Shown here: piece after piece, positions 1-13,421 of the stretch
Layout: each line of letters begins with the position of its first letter
Position numbering within the stretch: the first letter of the stretch is position 1
Assembly (NCBI GenBank): GCA_050084515.1
Contig: CM114271.1
Span: forward strand, 56,172,001 to 56,236,000
DNA length: 64,000 nucleotides
From: Blasia pusilla
Taxonomy: Eukaryota; Marchantiophyta; Marchantiopsida; Blasiales
Reading direction: 5' to 3'
Notes under the pieces: generated by a model
The model's input: only the letters and a program-made list of their open reading frames with translations
Databases searched by the model: none
What the model was told of the DNA's origin: nothing
Translations under genes and position numbers: made by a program

Positions 1-923
1 AATTGCAAAAGGTCTTGGTACTTGTCTTGACTTCCATGTGTTTCTCAATTGATACTTTAAGAACCGATTCAGGAGATTCAGATTACATGAAGAGACTAGC
101 TCGGATACATGAAGTTCTCTAGAGGAAGTTGGTTAGAAGCAGAGGCACTTCCGGCAAAGAACACACATTCAGTAGATCACCCATCATCTATAGAGCAGAG
201 AATACTAGCACCGTGTAATTTTTCACCAGTGCAGCCCTAATCGATTCACGGCTTTGAACTAGTACTCCTCTGCTCGATAATTTTTTCTAGTTTTAACAAT
301 CTCATGAAGACGTAAGCATCCTCTATATTTGTCCTTAATCTTTCACTAAATCCATAATCGATCCTGTAACGCTCGAAAAAGCGGGTGGAAGTGCAAGACC
401 GACGCATTCATTATATTGGCCCACAATTTATCGCGATTCCAGAGCTGATCCTCTGATATCCCCGAACCGACCCTGTGAAACGTCTAAGTTGGGTATCAGA
501 ATAAGACATTGGAGGTGTTGTCATCTCTCGTTGACCCAATCAAATCATACCAGGCGTCTCGAAAGAAGATTTTTGAAAAACTTGACAATACACAGACATG
601 CTCTCTTTAGGGAAAGAATATGCTCAAGGAGAAGCTGTACCTAAGAACCTATTGAGTGTTCGACATTTGGAATACAAGGTGTAGTTCGACATCTAGCCAT
701 CCTCCGTATTAAAGATCCACGCCGCTCGAAATTTTGTCAACACCTTTAGACTACCGTCCGGGTGATTGGAAATGCTGGTTACTTTTAGGTGAAGGCGTGA
801 CATGCGTTAAACTTGTATGTAGGTAGGAAACTAGCCTTTTCTTGAATTTTTCCTCATCGAAGGGCTCTTCTTTTCAAAGGCTACTTTGGCGAGGGAGACC
901 CTGTTTCTTTTTTACTTCTATAG
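1..923. other. No gene recognised
   Basis: No reading frame or repeat here can be supported. The last bases (pyrimidine-rich, ending TAG at 923) could be the acceptor of an intron leading into the next exon, so part of this stretch may be intronic. Confidence 0.3.
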
Positions 924-1400
924 TCCCAATCTTGTCTTTCAAGTTTCATAATACCTGCATTGGCATTGCCCCCCGTGTCTCTCAATGTTAATCGACACTG
1001 GCGCAGAGACGTACTCGTGGAGGCTTCTGTTCATAGATCTCAATGCTATCCATTAGCGACAAACTCACTCTCCATGTTTCTAACCCGCAGAAGAATCAAA
1101 AGATTCACAGATGTTATGCATCTACTGGCTCATGCGAGAACAGCAAAGAAGCTGAGACAACCAGAGCATCGAGGTTATGCAAAGGCGATCATCAATCTCC
1201 TACAACTTGATCAACCCGGAAATGTCTTAACCTGCCATAGTGCTGCTGGAGATGCTCCTGATGTAGAGGGGGTATGGCCACCAGTGCTCGTGTTGGAAAA
1301 CTTACTCAAGACGGGAGGGCTTGAAGGCCAATGTATGGGCATTGACGACGTTGAGGTGATTGAAATGCTTAAAGGTAACACACCGAACCCCTCTCAATAA
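924..1400 (+). CDS. Possible exon of an SGS3/XS-domain RNA-silencing protein
   Basis: This is an open frame with no credible start of its own, preceded by an acceptor-like CTATAG at 917-923. Two successive segments recall the zf-XS and XS domains of plant SGS3-family proteins, which bind RNA with 5' overhangs and help RDR6 make secondary siRNAs. The first is an HL-x-HA helix followed by a basic, His-containing stretch (LLAHARTAKKL, then EHRGYAKAIINLL). The second is the XS hallmark GVWPPVLVLEN with a following MG-I-D-E-V-E-ML segment. A donor-like AAAG/GTAACA lies at 1,371-1,380, just before the stop, so the real exon probably ends near 1,373. No other XS-domain exon or coiled-coil XH region was found, so this may be an isolated exon or a decayed fragment. 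The family assignment is by eye and moderate. Confidence 0.35.
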   Translation, partial: SQSCLSSFIIPALALPPVSLNVNRHWRRDVLVEASVHRSQCYPLATNSLSMFLTRRRIKRFTDVMHLLAHARTAKKLRQPEHRGYAKAIINLLQLDQPGNVLTCHSAAGDAPDVEGVWPPVLVLENLLKTGGLEGQCMGIDDVEVIEMLKGNTPNPSQ

Positions 1401-2379
1401 TTTGCGTGCTAGATTGGACTATATGTAAGGTACGATAAGGAGTGCATGTGACGAATGTAGTTCTTGCATTTGGCTTGTTTCTGCGCATGAGGTTGGATAG
1501 ATTGGTATCCTAGTCTGGTTTGTTAGTCCCCGATGTTCGATCTCTATCGACGGCAGTCCAGAGAGTAGTGGAGGTGAAGAAATAATATATCAGGAATGCA
1601 AGGATACTGCAATATCCAAAAGCTTGCAGCTGTAGAGAGCCATCTTAACGTGCCTTTACGTACCTTGTGACTTGAGAAATGGACTCGCTAAGATTTACTC
1701 TCAAACTTGAGATGGATGCGTAGGAATCGCTAGGCTAAGGTCTAAATTATGAGTGTCCCCGAGAGTTGGAAGAAGCTCTGTTCCTCTTCCGTGGAACTTG
1801 ATCATGAATTCATGGTGGCCTCTAAAAACGGCATTGATTGAGATCAATATTCGGTAGCTAGAGGGTGGTGGTGCATCCCCAAGTTCAGTAAGGATAGTGA
1901 TGGGCGCAATCCTAGTTTGAATAGATGTCATTGTAAGCCACTAAGCAGATCTTCTGATTACCATCAAATGAATGGGAACGTTGGGAAATGAAGGGGATCA
2001 TCACTACAGACACGATAATGTTCCAGTAGCGGTGCGAGTTTCCCTCCATACAGGTTGAACATGGAAGCAATTTGAGTTCCTGAAAAGCACAATTTCCCTA
2101 TTCCTTTTGCACAACCTGTACCCTTTACCAAATCATTCTTGACTGGATCTCTTACCAAATAACAAGAGATGTTAGATCTACTGATAAGACAGTAGATGTA
2201 ACATATCTAGTGGCGCAAAAGCACTCTGACCATCACAACATAACATACAGTGGCACGTACCTACGGGTTACCAAGGTCACCCAAGAAGTTATTTACCCAT
2301 ACAACTACGATCATGTCTGGCCGGAACCAGGTACCTACCTCCACTTGTTGAAAATGCCACAGATTTTTGCTTCCTGGTT
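1401..2379. other. No gene recognised
   Basis: Short minus-strand frames exist (1,931-1,701 and 2,158-1,964), but they match no family I know and lack clear splice signals. They could be decayed parts of the copia relic that follows or of an XS-type gene. Confidence 0.25.
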
Positions 2380-4510
2380 GGTCAATTGACAGCATCTGAG
2401 CCTAGAATCAAGGAAGCCCTTAAGGTTGACATCAGAACATCAAAATCTGAGTAACCCATACGACGTCGACATGCTTGTGATCTTTGATACATAAAGCGCA
2501 GTGTTGGAGTGTCTTGAAGATGTCTGAGAATTCGGTTGATGTCACTCAAATGAGTGGTGGAAGATCTGACTTCTACGTTAGCTTGAGACAAGGCTGACCG
2601 CAAAAGAAATCTCAGGACCCGGTGCAAACCATAGCCCACGTAAGACTGGCTACAATATCCTGAGAAGGCACGTTGCTAATGGAGTGCCTCTTCCCTCAAC
2701 TCTGAGGACATTCTTTTTATCTGTTACTTTAGACTCTGCAAGAGTTGCAGAAAGACATTTTCTAACTTCCTAAGATGTTCTTGACATATCTGGTCTGCTA
2801 ATATTTAATCCAACCTTGTGCTCTTTAACGAGTAAGCTCCATTTTCAAGAAATGGTTTCATGACGCTCAAGTCTGTCCATCTTGAATGCTTCTATCTTTA
2901 AAACTTTCAGCAACTCGAGCTCCACACAGTGCCTTGCAAGGACCAGATCATCTAACTATATGGATAAATAGACAGACTGGTGCTGATTCTCAGTGATGTA
3001 CACACTATTGTCATAAGCTCGATCTTCTGAATTTGAGCTAAATCAGGTGACTAGCTATCCTCTGGTGACAGTCGAGAAGACTTCTTGAGGAAATCAAGAG
3101 GTTTATACAACCATACTTGATCTTGACTTCCAGTGCTATCCACTCCTTCTGGCATCTTCAAGTAGACTTCTTCATCCAAAATTCCATTGAAGAAGGCTGT
3201 CTTAACATCCAGCTGGTGAACTTGAAGGTCAGACAGTGCAGCAAATGCAAGCATCACACAAATCAACGTGGTTTGAACAACAGGTGAGAAGGTTTCAGTT
3301 TACTCAAATCCACGTATCTGAAACTGTCCGATTACTAACAAATTTGCCTTACACCTTTCGATGTCATTATTAAGCCTCCAATCGGTCAGAAGATTCACCT
3401 GCAGAAATTGGTTGCTTGCCAGGTGGAAGTTGAAATACAGACCGTGTTCCATTCTCTATCATGGTATCCAGTTCCTCTTCAATGGCCTGCTGCCACTGAA
3501 TGAACTGGAGGCAGTTGGTTCTTCGACTTCATGTTTGGCCTCTTTACTCAGAAGTGCCCGAATTTCACCTCCTTTTTCAACAGGTTCATCTTCCTTCTCC
3601 TCCTCTCCAGTGTTTCCTGGATAGAGTTCTTATCTCTTTTGAATTCAGGTTTGTTCCTGCCGCGTCCTTGAAAATCATTCACGAAGTCTCAAATTTGAGA
3701 CTTCGTGAGCTTACTTACTGGAATGTGGCAACATTTAGATAAGGGATGAAGTAGTTGATGGGACATTTGAAACGACTGGTGTATGTACTTCTGGTGAACT
3801 GGGTTGGGGTGTTAACAAAAGCTTCCACTGGCTCAGATACCCTTAAAGTAGGCAGTGCCAAAAGTTGTTGAAGGTCATCATTTTCTTCAGCTGGGACTGC
3901 ATCTCCTTCTCCAGAAACTTTAGATTCCATGACTCACAGATTCTGTCATCAGACGTTCTCTGGAATGTCTCTCCTTTCATGGATGAGTCAATTCGCAGTA
4001 AGATACATTGGATTGATCGAGGTTCTTTCTGCCAATCTCAAAAATTAATCGACATGCAGTACAGGCAAAGTCTCCCAGGTAAGTGAGATGGCAGTCTGCA
4101 GATCTTCTCCCGATAAGACCCTCTTTGGTCTTCATCAAGACTGATACATGAAGCACATCATGGATCAGTCTAGATGAACGCTGTTGGTGCGTCGGAGAGC
4201 AACCGACCCTGTGGCCATGAAGGACTGGATCTTGTTGTGCCATCAAAAGATAATACAGGCTGCCGGATGTCCATTGCCTGCTACTCAATGAGAGCTCTCC
4301 TGTTATGAGCCTGTGCGGAGTTGCGATACAGCAGGTTGGGTCAGCTCCTGCCCAGGCTGTTGATGCCATCACATACAGCTTCCGGATAGCATTGCTAGAC
4401 TGCTGCGTGCTTGATGAAGCGGACTGTTGTTGTGCCTTCGGATCTTTCTTTAGACCAATTTCCATTATGTGCTCGAGTTGTTTACCGCTTAAACATCGGA
4501 CCAAGTTGGT
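2380..4510 (-). mobile_element. Decayed Ty1/copia polyprotein remnant
   Basis: Read on the minus strand from 4,504 down to 2,382, fragments appear in copia order. First comes a protease/pre-integrase segment (HDVLHVSVL, then a CHLTYLGDF-like block, 4,200-4,000). Next is the linker before RT, rich in acidic residues and ending PTQFTRSTYTSRFK (about 3,800-3,770). RT follows with HQLDVKTAFFNGILDEEVYL (3,220-3,165) and a catalytic-loop relic LDDLVLAR, which has a stop just before it (about 2,965-2,940). The last part is the RT-RNase H connection with INRILRHLQDTPTLRFMYQR (about 2,540-2,480). Stops and frameshifts separate every piece, the integrase core is not visible, and no LTRs or target duplication were found. 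It is an old, non-functional copy. Confidence 0.75.
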
Positions 4511-7500
4511 CTTAACTTTTCTACCCTTCCATTTTGCCCTTCCCTCCCTTTGCTCTTGCCTGCGAGTACATTGCTTTGGAGGATTCGGCGCTTCCTCCTA
4601 TGCTCTGCATTTGGGTTTCCACCTGAGGAAGGTGCGGATCAAGCTTGGTGGGTATATGTTCGGGTAAGTGGGGATTGAGATCAGGAATACTGAGGCTCAA
4701 TGTGTGAGGTGGGCAAGGATGTAAATGGACTCTCAAAGTTAATACCGCAGTTTCCTATTTCTTCTTGTCAAAATGTTTTCTTGCTGCTAAGCGCATGTCA
4801 AGCTTTGAAGGTTGTGAAGGAATCATAAAGGTGTCCTTCCTAGATGATAGTAGTTCAGATGACATAGGCATAGCATTGCTATGTGGTACTCTATCTTTGC
4901 TACTGCAACATTGATTTATTGGAGAATGGATTGGAATTTGGGACACGTGAATATGCTTTAGTACACATCCATATTCTCTTATCATTGGTGCTTCGAGGTA
5001 TAACTTAGTGACAAAATCTTCTCCTTCAAAGGGATTAATTAGTCTCTTTAATCAGTCTATGTTGAATCATCGCAAGTAGGGTAAGCCCGTTTGATGCACG
5101 AATTTAAATGATCTCATAATTAACTCTCAAAATTTCTATGTGTCTTTAAGTCAATTTTGAGCAATCCTATTGGTTAAAAGTGTTAAGTATCAAGAGGAGA
5201 GGAGTTTGTAAAATTAAGGGGCACTTTCCAATAATAATCATAACGATGAGATGCGTGGAATCATAGCTCGAACCTAGAGAAAAAGATGATTTAGAGTAGT
5301 TGATCTCTACATCCCTCCATTCTCATAGATACCACTATATGTGGAGACAAAATGCCCAATACCTTAGTGATTTCGTCAAACTTGGTGGGGACTTGAATTT
5401 GCTCCTTCCGTGTTTGGGTCAGAATTGTCCGACTTTGATCGCAAATTGGTTTACGTTACCTTTTTTTTTCTTTTGCTGATGGATTTTCTTATTCCTCTCA
5501 AAGTGAAGGTTTTCAGGGTATGGTTCTCAATAGTTTGTTTTGGAACTCTGAAATTTCTTTTATTATTCATGTCCAATCCTTGTAGCATTCTTCATGAGGT
5601 TCCAAGATTTTGAGTGTTGCATTCTCTCGTGCGATTCAATATTATTACAGGAGAGTGCCCCTTCAATATTTGAGCACCACTCTTCTTGACACTTGGCCAG
5701 CCGAAATTGATTTGAGAGGTCAATAAAGGGTTTTGGGGGTAAGTTAAGTAAGTGGGTACAAGGTAATTACATGTAAATTTAAATTACACCGTGCATCACA
5801 TTGGTGTCCACTTGTAATGTAGAATTCATATTGCCCTACTCGAGTGTTATTCAGACTTTCCATGTAGGGTTATTATGATTGTCCTATGGCAATTTTCTTA
5901 CAACAATTTGCGGTTAGACAAAGCAAGGAGATACCTTCAAAATTCACTTATGTGGATAGTGTTCGATGTTGTGTTGTGTTAGAAGATTGGGTTTTATGAT
6001 GTGTTAGAGGATGGTGGTGGAAGACAACACTTGGATAGTCGACCACCATTCTTTAGTCTAACGAAAGGTGGTTAGGCTCTTGGGGTCGAGCTTAGGGCAT
6101 CCCACCAAAAGCTATGGGGTAAAAGCCTCACAAGACCTTGCCCACGAGAGTTAGGTATAGGTCCCCATTGGATTAACCTATCTTTATGGTAAAATTTTGA
6201 GTCCAAAACACCAAAATGGGTTTGTAGACAAGGGTTATCCTTCATGCCAAACATGTAATAAATGTACCTGCGGATAAACAATGAATTTTTTTCTCTTCAT
6301 TTCATGCGACATTGAAACCCCCCCTATCAAGGAATTCACATAGGTATGTAATATATCTTGATGGTAATATCTGATAAAAAAAGGGCTAAATGATTAAGTA
6401 TTAAATGATTATAATGTTAGAATGGACATTTTAGAAGTGTAAAATATATGGCTCTTTATGAAAAAGTGGGAGAGAAAATTTAAGAGTCATGTATGAAGAT
6501 GCTTTAAGAGTGGAAGGAGGAATGTGTTTTGGTGATTAATCCATACGATTTCAGCATACATACATAGTTAAAGAAATTTATTCGCTCGTGAAATTCAATG
6601 TTAAAAGAGGAAAAAGACGGAAAATGGATTAAGGGAAGTCACACAATGTGATTATTTTGGTTTTTCCAAATGAAGAGATGGTGAATGAAGGAATTATTTT
6701 TCCTCACAAGAAGAAAAGAAAGAACTTTTTCTTCTTGACAAGTGGAGGAGGTGGGATTGATGGAATTTCAAATGAAAGAGGTAAAATTCAGTCGAGCTTG
6801 GAAGATGAGACGAAAGTTGTGAAGGCGGGGTGGGAGATAATGTAGCAATCTATACTAGTAAGAGATGATAGGTTTATATAACTCCTCCTCTTGTGGTTGA
6901 CACATTTCCTCAAAGGACTCCTCTCATGTTTACTTGGATTTTTAAGAATTTAGATGAAGGATAAGAAATTAAATTAAAACAGAAAAGAATTGAGTTCAAA
7001 CAATGATGTTTGGTACTTGCATGACATGGACAACTAACTAATTTTTCAAAATGAGGGTGGAGGGATTCTTTTTTTGGAATGTGAGCTATTTATTTGTTAC
7101 TAATGCAAGGTTTAGAAATAAGCTAAAGGGAAAAGTATTGTCAATTGGCATTTTTAAAAATATAAGTTATCACCACACGATCGTGTAAAGGGGGTTAGAC
7201 CTTCACAAGGTGAGGGCCTTCTTATGAAACTCTCCGCACATGCTATGCCTAAGTCTTAAGGCTGCAAGCTTTTGTCACACGAATTTTCTTCTTGATGATT
7301 CCTCATACTAAGCTCAAGTTAGACGAATAAAAAGGCAAACATTTTAGTAAGTAAACTTTGTTTTCTTAATCTCTTTTCTAATTTCCGCGTCAGGTCTTAA
7401 TCATGAATTTTCCCGATGTTCTTCCACATTTTAAGAAAATGGGGTTTCAACTTTTTTTTTGAGTTTCATAGTAGTCTTAGCATTATAGATAATACCTCTT

Positions 7501-8054
7501 TTTAGATTTTTATTGTATTGAATTTCGGTTATTTTTTTCGCATAAACACATGTAATTAGTGGAACCGGATTTATAAAAAATTTATAACATTTCATTTGAA
7601 AAATATTTATATTCTTATGGAAGAATATTTTTTTTATTTGCAAACATCTCTATATGACACATGATAATTTTCACATATTATAATAACTTTTTTGAATTTG
7701 TATGAAATATCATTTGCCTTCATTTTTTGTGCATGGCATGAGCTGGCTTTTTAAAAAACCAGCCCATTCAAATAATTCATTCAGAAATCTCTTCCAAACT
7801 AATGCTATGAAACCTTTAGAAATTTGAAGAAAAAATCCCGTCACAAATTACATGGTCACGACCATCCGGCCGAGGGTTTTGTTTCTTGGTCACTGCAGTT
7901 TCAGTTATTTTAATCAGTCGCAAGCTGATCTCGTGCTGGGCTTGATCCCCAAAGCAGAGCGATTTCTGGTTTCTCTTCATTCATGTTGGTTCACCTACAC
8001 CGCTTCCTCGCTAACCTCGCAAAATTTGAATAAGATTGTAATCATTGTCTTCAG
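4511..8054. other. AT-rich intergenic DNA, no gene recognised
   Basis: The sequence has many A/T runs (for example 7,440-7,680) and only short chance frames. Nothing resembling a gene, LTR or structured RNA could be supported. The last 200 bases may hold an intron of the gene starting at 8,055, because TTGTCTTCAG at 8,045-8,054 is a good acceptor. Confidence 0.4.
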
Positions 8055-8671
8055 GGTGGTGTCTATGCAGATCAGGGCGGCGATCGAGGTTTTGGTAAGC
8101 GGAGATTGCATCCGGTAATCGGAGAAAAAGGTCTCACTGGTGAAGTTCTGGTGGAATTCCCGAAATCACACCGAGGCTGGATCGATGCGAAATTACTGCA
8201 CTGGCAATTTGTGTTGAAGGCCAGGTCGTATGAAGAATGGTTGAAGTTGAAGCCCAAGTACAAGTAAGGTCATGACACTCCCATCTAGCTTCAGATCTTA
8301 TGTATATCGAACACATAAAAAGTAAGGCAGTCTACCTCTTCGTACACAATGCAGAGATCGCCGCCCGATCTGATGTCCTGAAGATGATATGATGTTTAAC
8401 GGCTGGGTATTGTGTTTACAGATCCCTCCTGTGTGACACAGCAGATGAGCAGGAAAGAAATGGACTCGTAACAGTCGACGATGAAGGCAGAGTTAAGAGA
8501 ATTCTGTACGGCTATCTCGCTACGAGTCAGATCATGCGACACATAGATCCGAGTAGAAAGTATTTGAACTGGCAGGTCCAGAAACTCAGAAAACATTTTG
8601 ACACCTCAGAATCTGGCACTGACAGTGATGATGAGTCTGCGGCTTGGCCAACAACTACGACGAACATTTGA
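8055..8671 (+). CDS. Unrecognised protein, last two exons
   Basis: Two segments join by a clean GT-AG intron. Exon a is 8,055-8,263, after the acceptor TTGTCTTCAG and ending ..TACAA/GTAAGG. Exon b is 8,422-8,671, after TGTGTTTACAG and ending in TGA. The junction restores the frame (209 nt, then one base completing a Lys codon), giving about 152 residues. The composition looks coding: a Gly/Arg-rich start (GVYADQGGDRGFGKRR), a segment containing VIGEKGLTGEVLVEFP and HRGWIDAKLLHWQFVLKA, a helical charged second half containing LYGYLATSQIMRHIDPSRKY, and an acidic Ser/Asp tail. No start codon is visible in this stretch, so upstream exons are expected. I do not recognise the family. It could be a host gene or a fragment of one carried by a transposon. 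Confidence 0.5.
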
Positions 8672-10680
8672 ACTCTAGAGCAGGGGTCACTTACACGAGC
8701 GAAGGAAATAAGATCTTGTTGAATCTCATTGAACCACGTCTTTTGCTGACAACTCTTCTTCCTCAGAAGCGTTTGTTGACATTACCTCATGCAAGATCAA
8801 CGAATTTCGCAGATATTACCATGTTTGAGGGAACCAGAAAACACTTGTCCCATGTTGGCAAGGAGACAGTTCATCATTGTACATCATCGAAATTCAAGGA
8901 CATTTTATATTTGATCAGTTGTCTCACTTTTCCTCACATTCCAAATCGGATATCCGCTCTCTTTTTTGGACTGCTTCTCGAGGCGATTGGAAGGTGAAAT
9001 ACGCCACTGTTTAAAGTCGACAGATCCACCAGCGCCCAGCCTCTGGCGGATGTTGACATGATAGTGGGTAATTGATACATCTCACACCAAACGATCCATT
9101 CAGATGACCTGATGCTATCCAGCTCGAGAGCTTGTCGGCTTCTCCTTTAATGAACAACGATAGAAGTGCACAGGCTTCGTCCTTGAGCAAGCTGTCGATT
9201 GCACGCGAATATACATAAAATTTTCTTTGCACGGACGATTGGACCCGTTGATAGTTCGTATGAGTCCACAACCAAAAGACAATAGGACGGTGGTGTTGAT
9301 AGGGGGAAAGGCAACAGTATTCCGGCAGTGTGAGTGCATCGCACCACACCATCGCTCTTATTCGCATTCAAAAGCATGTTTCGTCAATTTGTAAATAACA
9401 TTGTAAGTGACACGAGCAGGCCAAGTTTTGTGCTACACGACAATGCCCATGCGATGCGAAGTCAGCAATTTTTCTTCTTTAAAAACCATGGAGTCCATTT
9501 AAGCCATAATTGTTCTAAACTTAATCACAAATGATTCTTAACCCCCACAGTTGGTGCATCTTTGTATATCTTTTGGAAACTTTTTATTAATTAGAACTTG
9601 GTATGTTTTTTTTTATATGGAAATACTATTTTTTGGTTCATAAGTGGTCTTTTAGCATGACTTAGTGCAATATTGCCCGCTCCTTACCATGTAGTTGGAC
9701 TTCGAATCAATTAGTGTGTCCAAACCTAAAAATCTCGAAAGGGGGTAGGGTCAGGTTCACCATGGACGATATCCATTACGACAAGGGATGTAGATGCATT
9801 TGGGAGTTGACATGTGGCACTCTCCTTGTTGGTCAAGAGAAGTAGGAAGTTCGGTCTTTGCTTTTCGGCGCCAATGTGTGTGTGCATGCTTGAACATGCA
9901 TGAGGGCAAAGACAAAGCCTTGCAAGTAGATGGACGAATATTGCGGGAGTGCAACCCGACTATGGTGAGAAAGAAGGTTGGTAGGGAAAGACTCAAATGC
10001 TCTTTGTTTCCAAGTGATGTTCTTCTATTCATTGTGGTAGTGAGGAGATCTAAAAAATTCTTTTTGCAATTCTTTAGGAGTGTACCGTTGGCTTGGCGAG
10101 CCCCTCTTGTAACTCCCCTAATTATTGGTGCAACATCCGTTGCAAACTCTTTGCGGCACAATTGCGCATGTTGCAGGCTAGTGAGAGAAATCTGCATTTA
10201 TAATCCGAGTGTGTTTGTACGCTTGTCGGAGATGGCTTCATCAAATCGTACCCAGACATTGGCAAACCTAATCTCCACTTTGTGTGAAGAAGAAGGCCAC
10301 AAACCTCACGTGCAAAGGAAATTGTACACCTTACAGTTTGAGGAATTTATGCTTGAGTGGGTTGGGTTGTCATATGTCAACTAGCTCCATCAGTGAGAGA
10401 TTTTGGAAGATGGTGCCACTTCACCTTGGCACTATAAGTATCACTTTTACATGGATGCAACTCTAGTTTTTGGTTGGGGATAAAGGGTGTAAGTGTTCTC
10501 TACCTACTTGTCATTCCTGCAAATTTGACATAATTTTTTCATTCCCCCAATCTATGGATTTAGATGGAATATTTTCCTTCCCATCTTAGATTTCCCTCAA
10601 GTAGTTGGTAACGAGAATACTCTATTTCCCAAAAGAAACTTTGTTTCTTCATTATGAAAAGCTAAGTCTATGACACTCCT
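8672..10680. other. No gene supported
   Basis: The longest frame (9,794-10,384, plus) has Cys-rich and basic patches but no recognisable domain, and overlapping minus-strand frames of similar length argue against coding. No repeat boundaries were seen. Confidence 0.3.
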
Positions 10681-11260
10681 GCTAGCAAGGATTGGGGAAG
10701 CGATTCATGATTGCAGGTCCAAGAAGGGAAGACCTTGGTGTGACCAAGCATAGTAAAAACCTAGACTAGGTAGTCATGAGACTAGGAAGGGCACTAGAAC
10801 CAACCTTAGGACTTACGCGAGGCGAGATGCATATGTGTCTTGTGATAGAACTTCGGTGAGATAGAGGCGTAACTACTTGCGGGGAAAAAGGCAACACAAG
10901 CAAGGCTTGAGACCTTGAAGCCAAGCGCCAAGTCAAGGGCAAGAAGCGAGTAACACGTGACTAGTACACATGAAATGCGGGTCCAAGCTCCAAGATGCAT
11001 TTGGGGAGCCGAGAGTTGCATAAGCTGCAAGAAGCCTTTGCCAAGTCATCTTGATGGATAACTAGTCAAATGTCGATTCAAGGATCAATCATGAACCACA
11101 TTTGGGATGAGGGCCAAAATCAAGGGCCTGAGGAGGACAATGGGAAAGGTAGGATTCCCCTAAAGAATCCCAAAAGTACCTATAAGGGAGGAGACTCTCC
11201 CTCTCTACCTACTCAAGCCCTTCAACTAGGAACTAAACGTGACGCGTGTTTGGGTATATT
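10681..11260 (+). repeat. Diverged relative of the foldback-repeat family
   Basis: Several landmarks occur in the same order and orientation as in the left arm of the foldback insertion at 19,525-20,756. They are a GCCAAG..CTCCAAGATGCATTTGG block (10,920-11,005), a GATGAGGGCCAAAATCAAGGGCCTGA-like block (11,106-11,133; the foldback has GAGGGCCACAATGAAGGGCC), and AATCCCAAAAGTACCTATAAGGG (11,166-11,188; the foldback has AACCCCAGAAGTACTAGTAAGGG). The similarity is clear in blocks and lost between them, so this is an old copy. Its ends cannot be placed. Confidence 0.45.
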
Positions 11261-13421
11261 TCAGGTTTGAGCTAAGGGATGGACGTTAAGGAATTAACCG
11301 AATAACCCTCCATGTCCCCTAAACTCATATATGAAGGATACTCTTAGCATCCGTCCATATCCCAAAATACCCACACCCGGAATCCCTCACGCATGTAAGA
11401 CACATACTAGAATGGGTAACTTGAAAATTAATTTTGATTTTGCCCCTCAACAACGGTTAATCTCGATCCCTTCTTGGTCATAAAGACAAAACTCTTCCAA
11501 TTATCTAAGCATACTCTCTGATGCTGACGGTGCTCAACCTCCTTGATATGGTGCGGTTATAGTGGTACGGTAAGGCAATGGTGGCATGGAACAACTACAA
11601 ACGGTGCAATACTACATGATAGAATGCGAAATTCAATGGCATCCCTTCCTATAGTGGAAATACATACTCTACTCCTCAACGATGGTGCGGCTCCGCAATC
11701 GAGACGATATAGTGTGGTAATCACATGCACGTTGCGACTACAAGAAATACGGCATGATACCCGATTGTCATCAAGTGGCTACCAATCACTAGGCACAACA
11801 ATTGAAGAAGGAAGAAAAATCAAAACCTATCCAACCAAAGTCCATATGCCATTACTAAACGGCCATCCCTCAATCGATCGGTGCATTAGGATCGGTGATA
11901 AGACGGCTGCATAAGACCTAACTTGTATCGACGACATAAAACAAGATGGTCAGTACTAAGCCCTTGCACTTGGTCACTAAATTGTAGGTCGAAAATTGGT
12001 GAAAAAAAAATCAAAGTTCTCATCGAAAAGTCGCGGCAAAAATCATTGACAATAGCCGAGTAGCGACAAGTGGTAGTTGAGAGTCGTCAAATAGACAATG
12101 ATGGTTGAAGGGTAGATGGTCTGTAACGGTCAATGGTAATTTTAATATGTCATACACGGGTACACATGGCTCTAGTTCAACCTTATTCAAAAGTAAATTT
12201 CTTTAGTTTTTTTCCATTCCACTAACCCCTTAAAAGAAAGGCTCAACTCACTAAAATTATCACAAATTTGGCTCATACTCCACTAAGCCCCACAAATTTT
12301 GAATCAAAATCCAATGAAATTTTTTTCACTCACTTGCCTCTAAATAAAAATTTTATTTTGGTTATCCACCAAAAATTATAAAATTTAATTTTCTATATTC
12401 CTTCTAAAGAGCTACCCTCAAATTCAAAATTACTCTCACATGGCAGTCCCATAGAAATGCTCACAACTTCGTACTCATAAATTGAAGTCATAAATTGTTC
12501 TTTTGACATCGTTTTTTACTTCCTAATTTATGACATTATTAAATCATCTCCTTCATCCAACCTTCCATCTGAAATTGGTAGTGATTGTCATATAGCCTTA
12601 CTCCTAAAAAAATTGGTAGTGCTTCTATGCTAATTTCTCCCCAAAAAAATTTCAAACTTATGAAACATAAATCTAGCAAGCTAAAGGATGCTCTTGAAAG
12701 CTCCAAAATGGGGAACTCAACCCCCATACTCAAATCCTATCCAAAATCCGCCACTCTTTTGTACGAAAATATGAATAACAAAGACCACAAACAAGCGGCT
12801 CTTGCTTCCATGAGCAACTCAATGGAAACAAGATTCGAACCTATAAAAGCAATGAGACACTAGTAAGCTTTCACATTATAGAACTCTTAATCTCTTATTT
12901 TCTCTTTATAAGTCACAAGCCCTCAAATATCTCTCACAAACTCCATCTCTCTCTTATGTCAAACCAAACCCACTATCCTAATAAGAGGCTTGGATTACTC
13001 ACAAAACAAGGAGGACCATAGCTTCACCATCCTATGCTAAGAGGTTCAATAAAAAGAGAGTAAGCTCTAGAGCTCCATCTCTTTGGGTATACCTCCTTCC
13101 CTCTCCCAAGCTCTCTCAATAGTAATCTATGCTTGTAGGTCACCTCCTTGGATCTTGACGTGTTGTAGGGGATCAAGGGCCACTTCCCAAAGCAGAAGGT
13201 CAACTTTATTCTCAATAGAAACTTATCCAAATAGTAACTTCCTCTATATAACTATATAATTCCAAATGAGGCCAAAAAAAAGGGGAAACTTGTTCTCTCA
13301 GGTTATCCGAGGTGTCAACGAGTCATCCTTAACCTACTCAGATTGTCTGACAATCTCCTCAAGAGGCACTCTATCAAAACTCGTTGATCTATTCTTAAAG
13401 ACGTGACATCCTTGAAGGAAG
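11261..13421. other. AT-rich intergenic DNA, no gene recognised
   Basis: Only short frames in low-complexity sequence are present. No domain, LTR or RNA gene could be supported. The stretch ends at the TGTCATG taken as the left end of element A. Confidence 0.35.

Noticed and set aside
9794-10384. A 196-codon plus-strand frame
   Set aside because: No recognisable domain and a 146-codon frame on the opposite strand over the same bases; weak evidence for coding.
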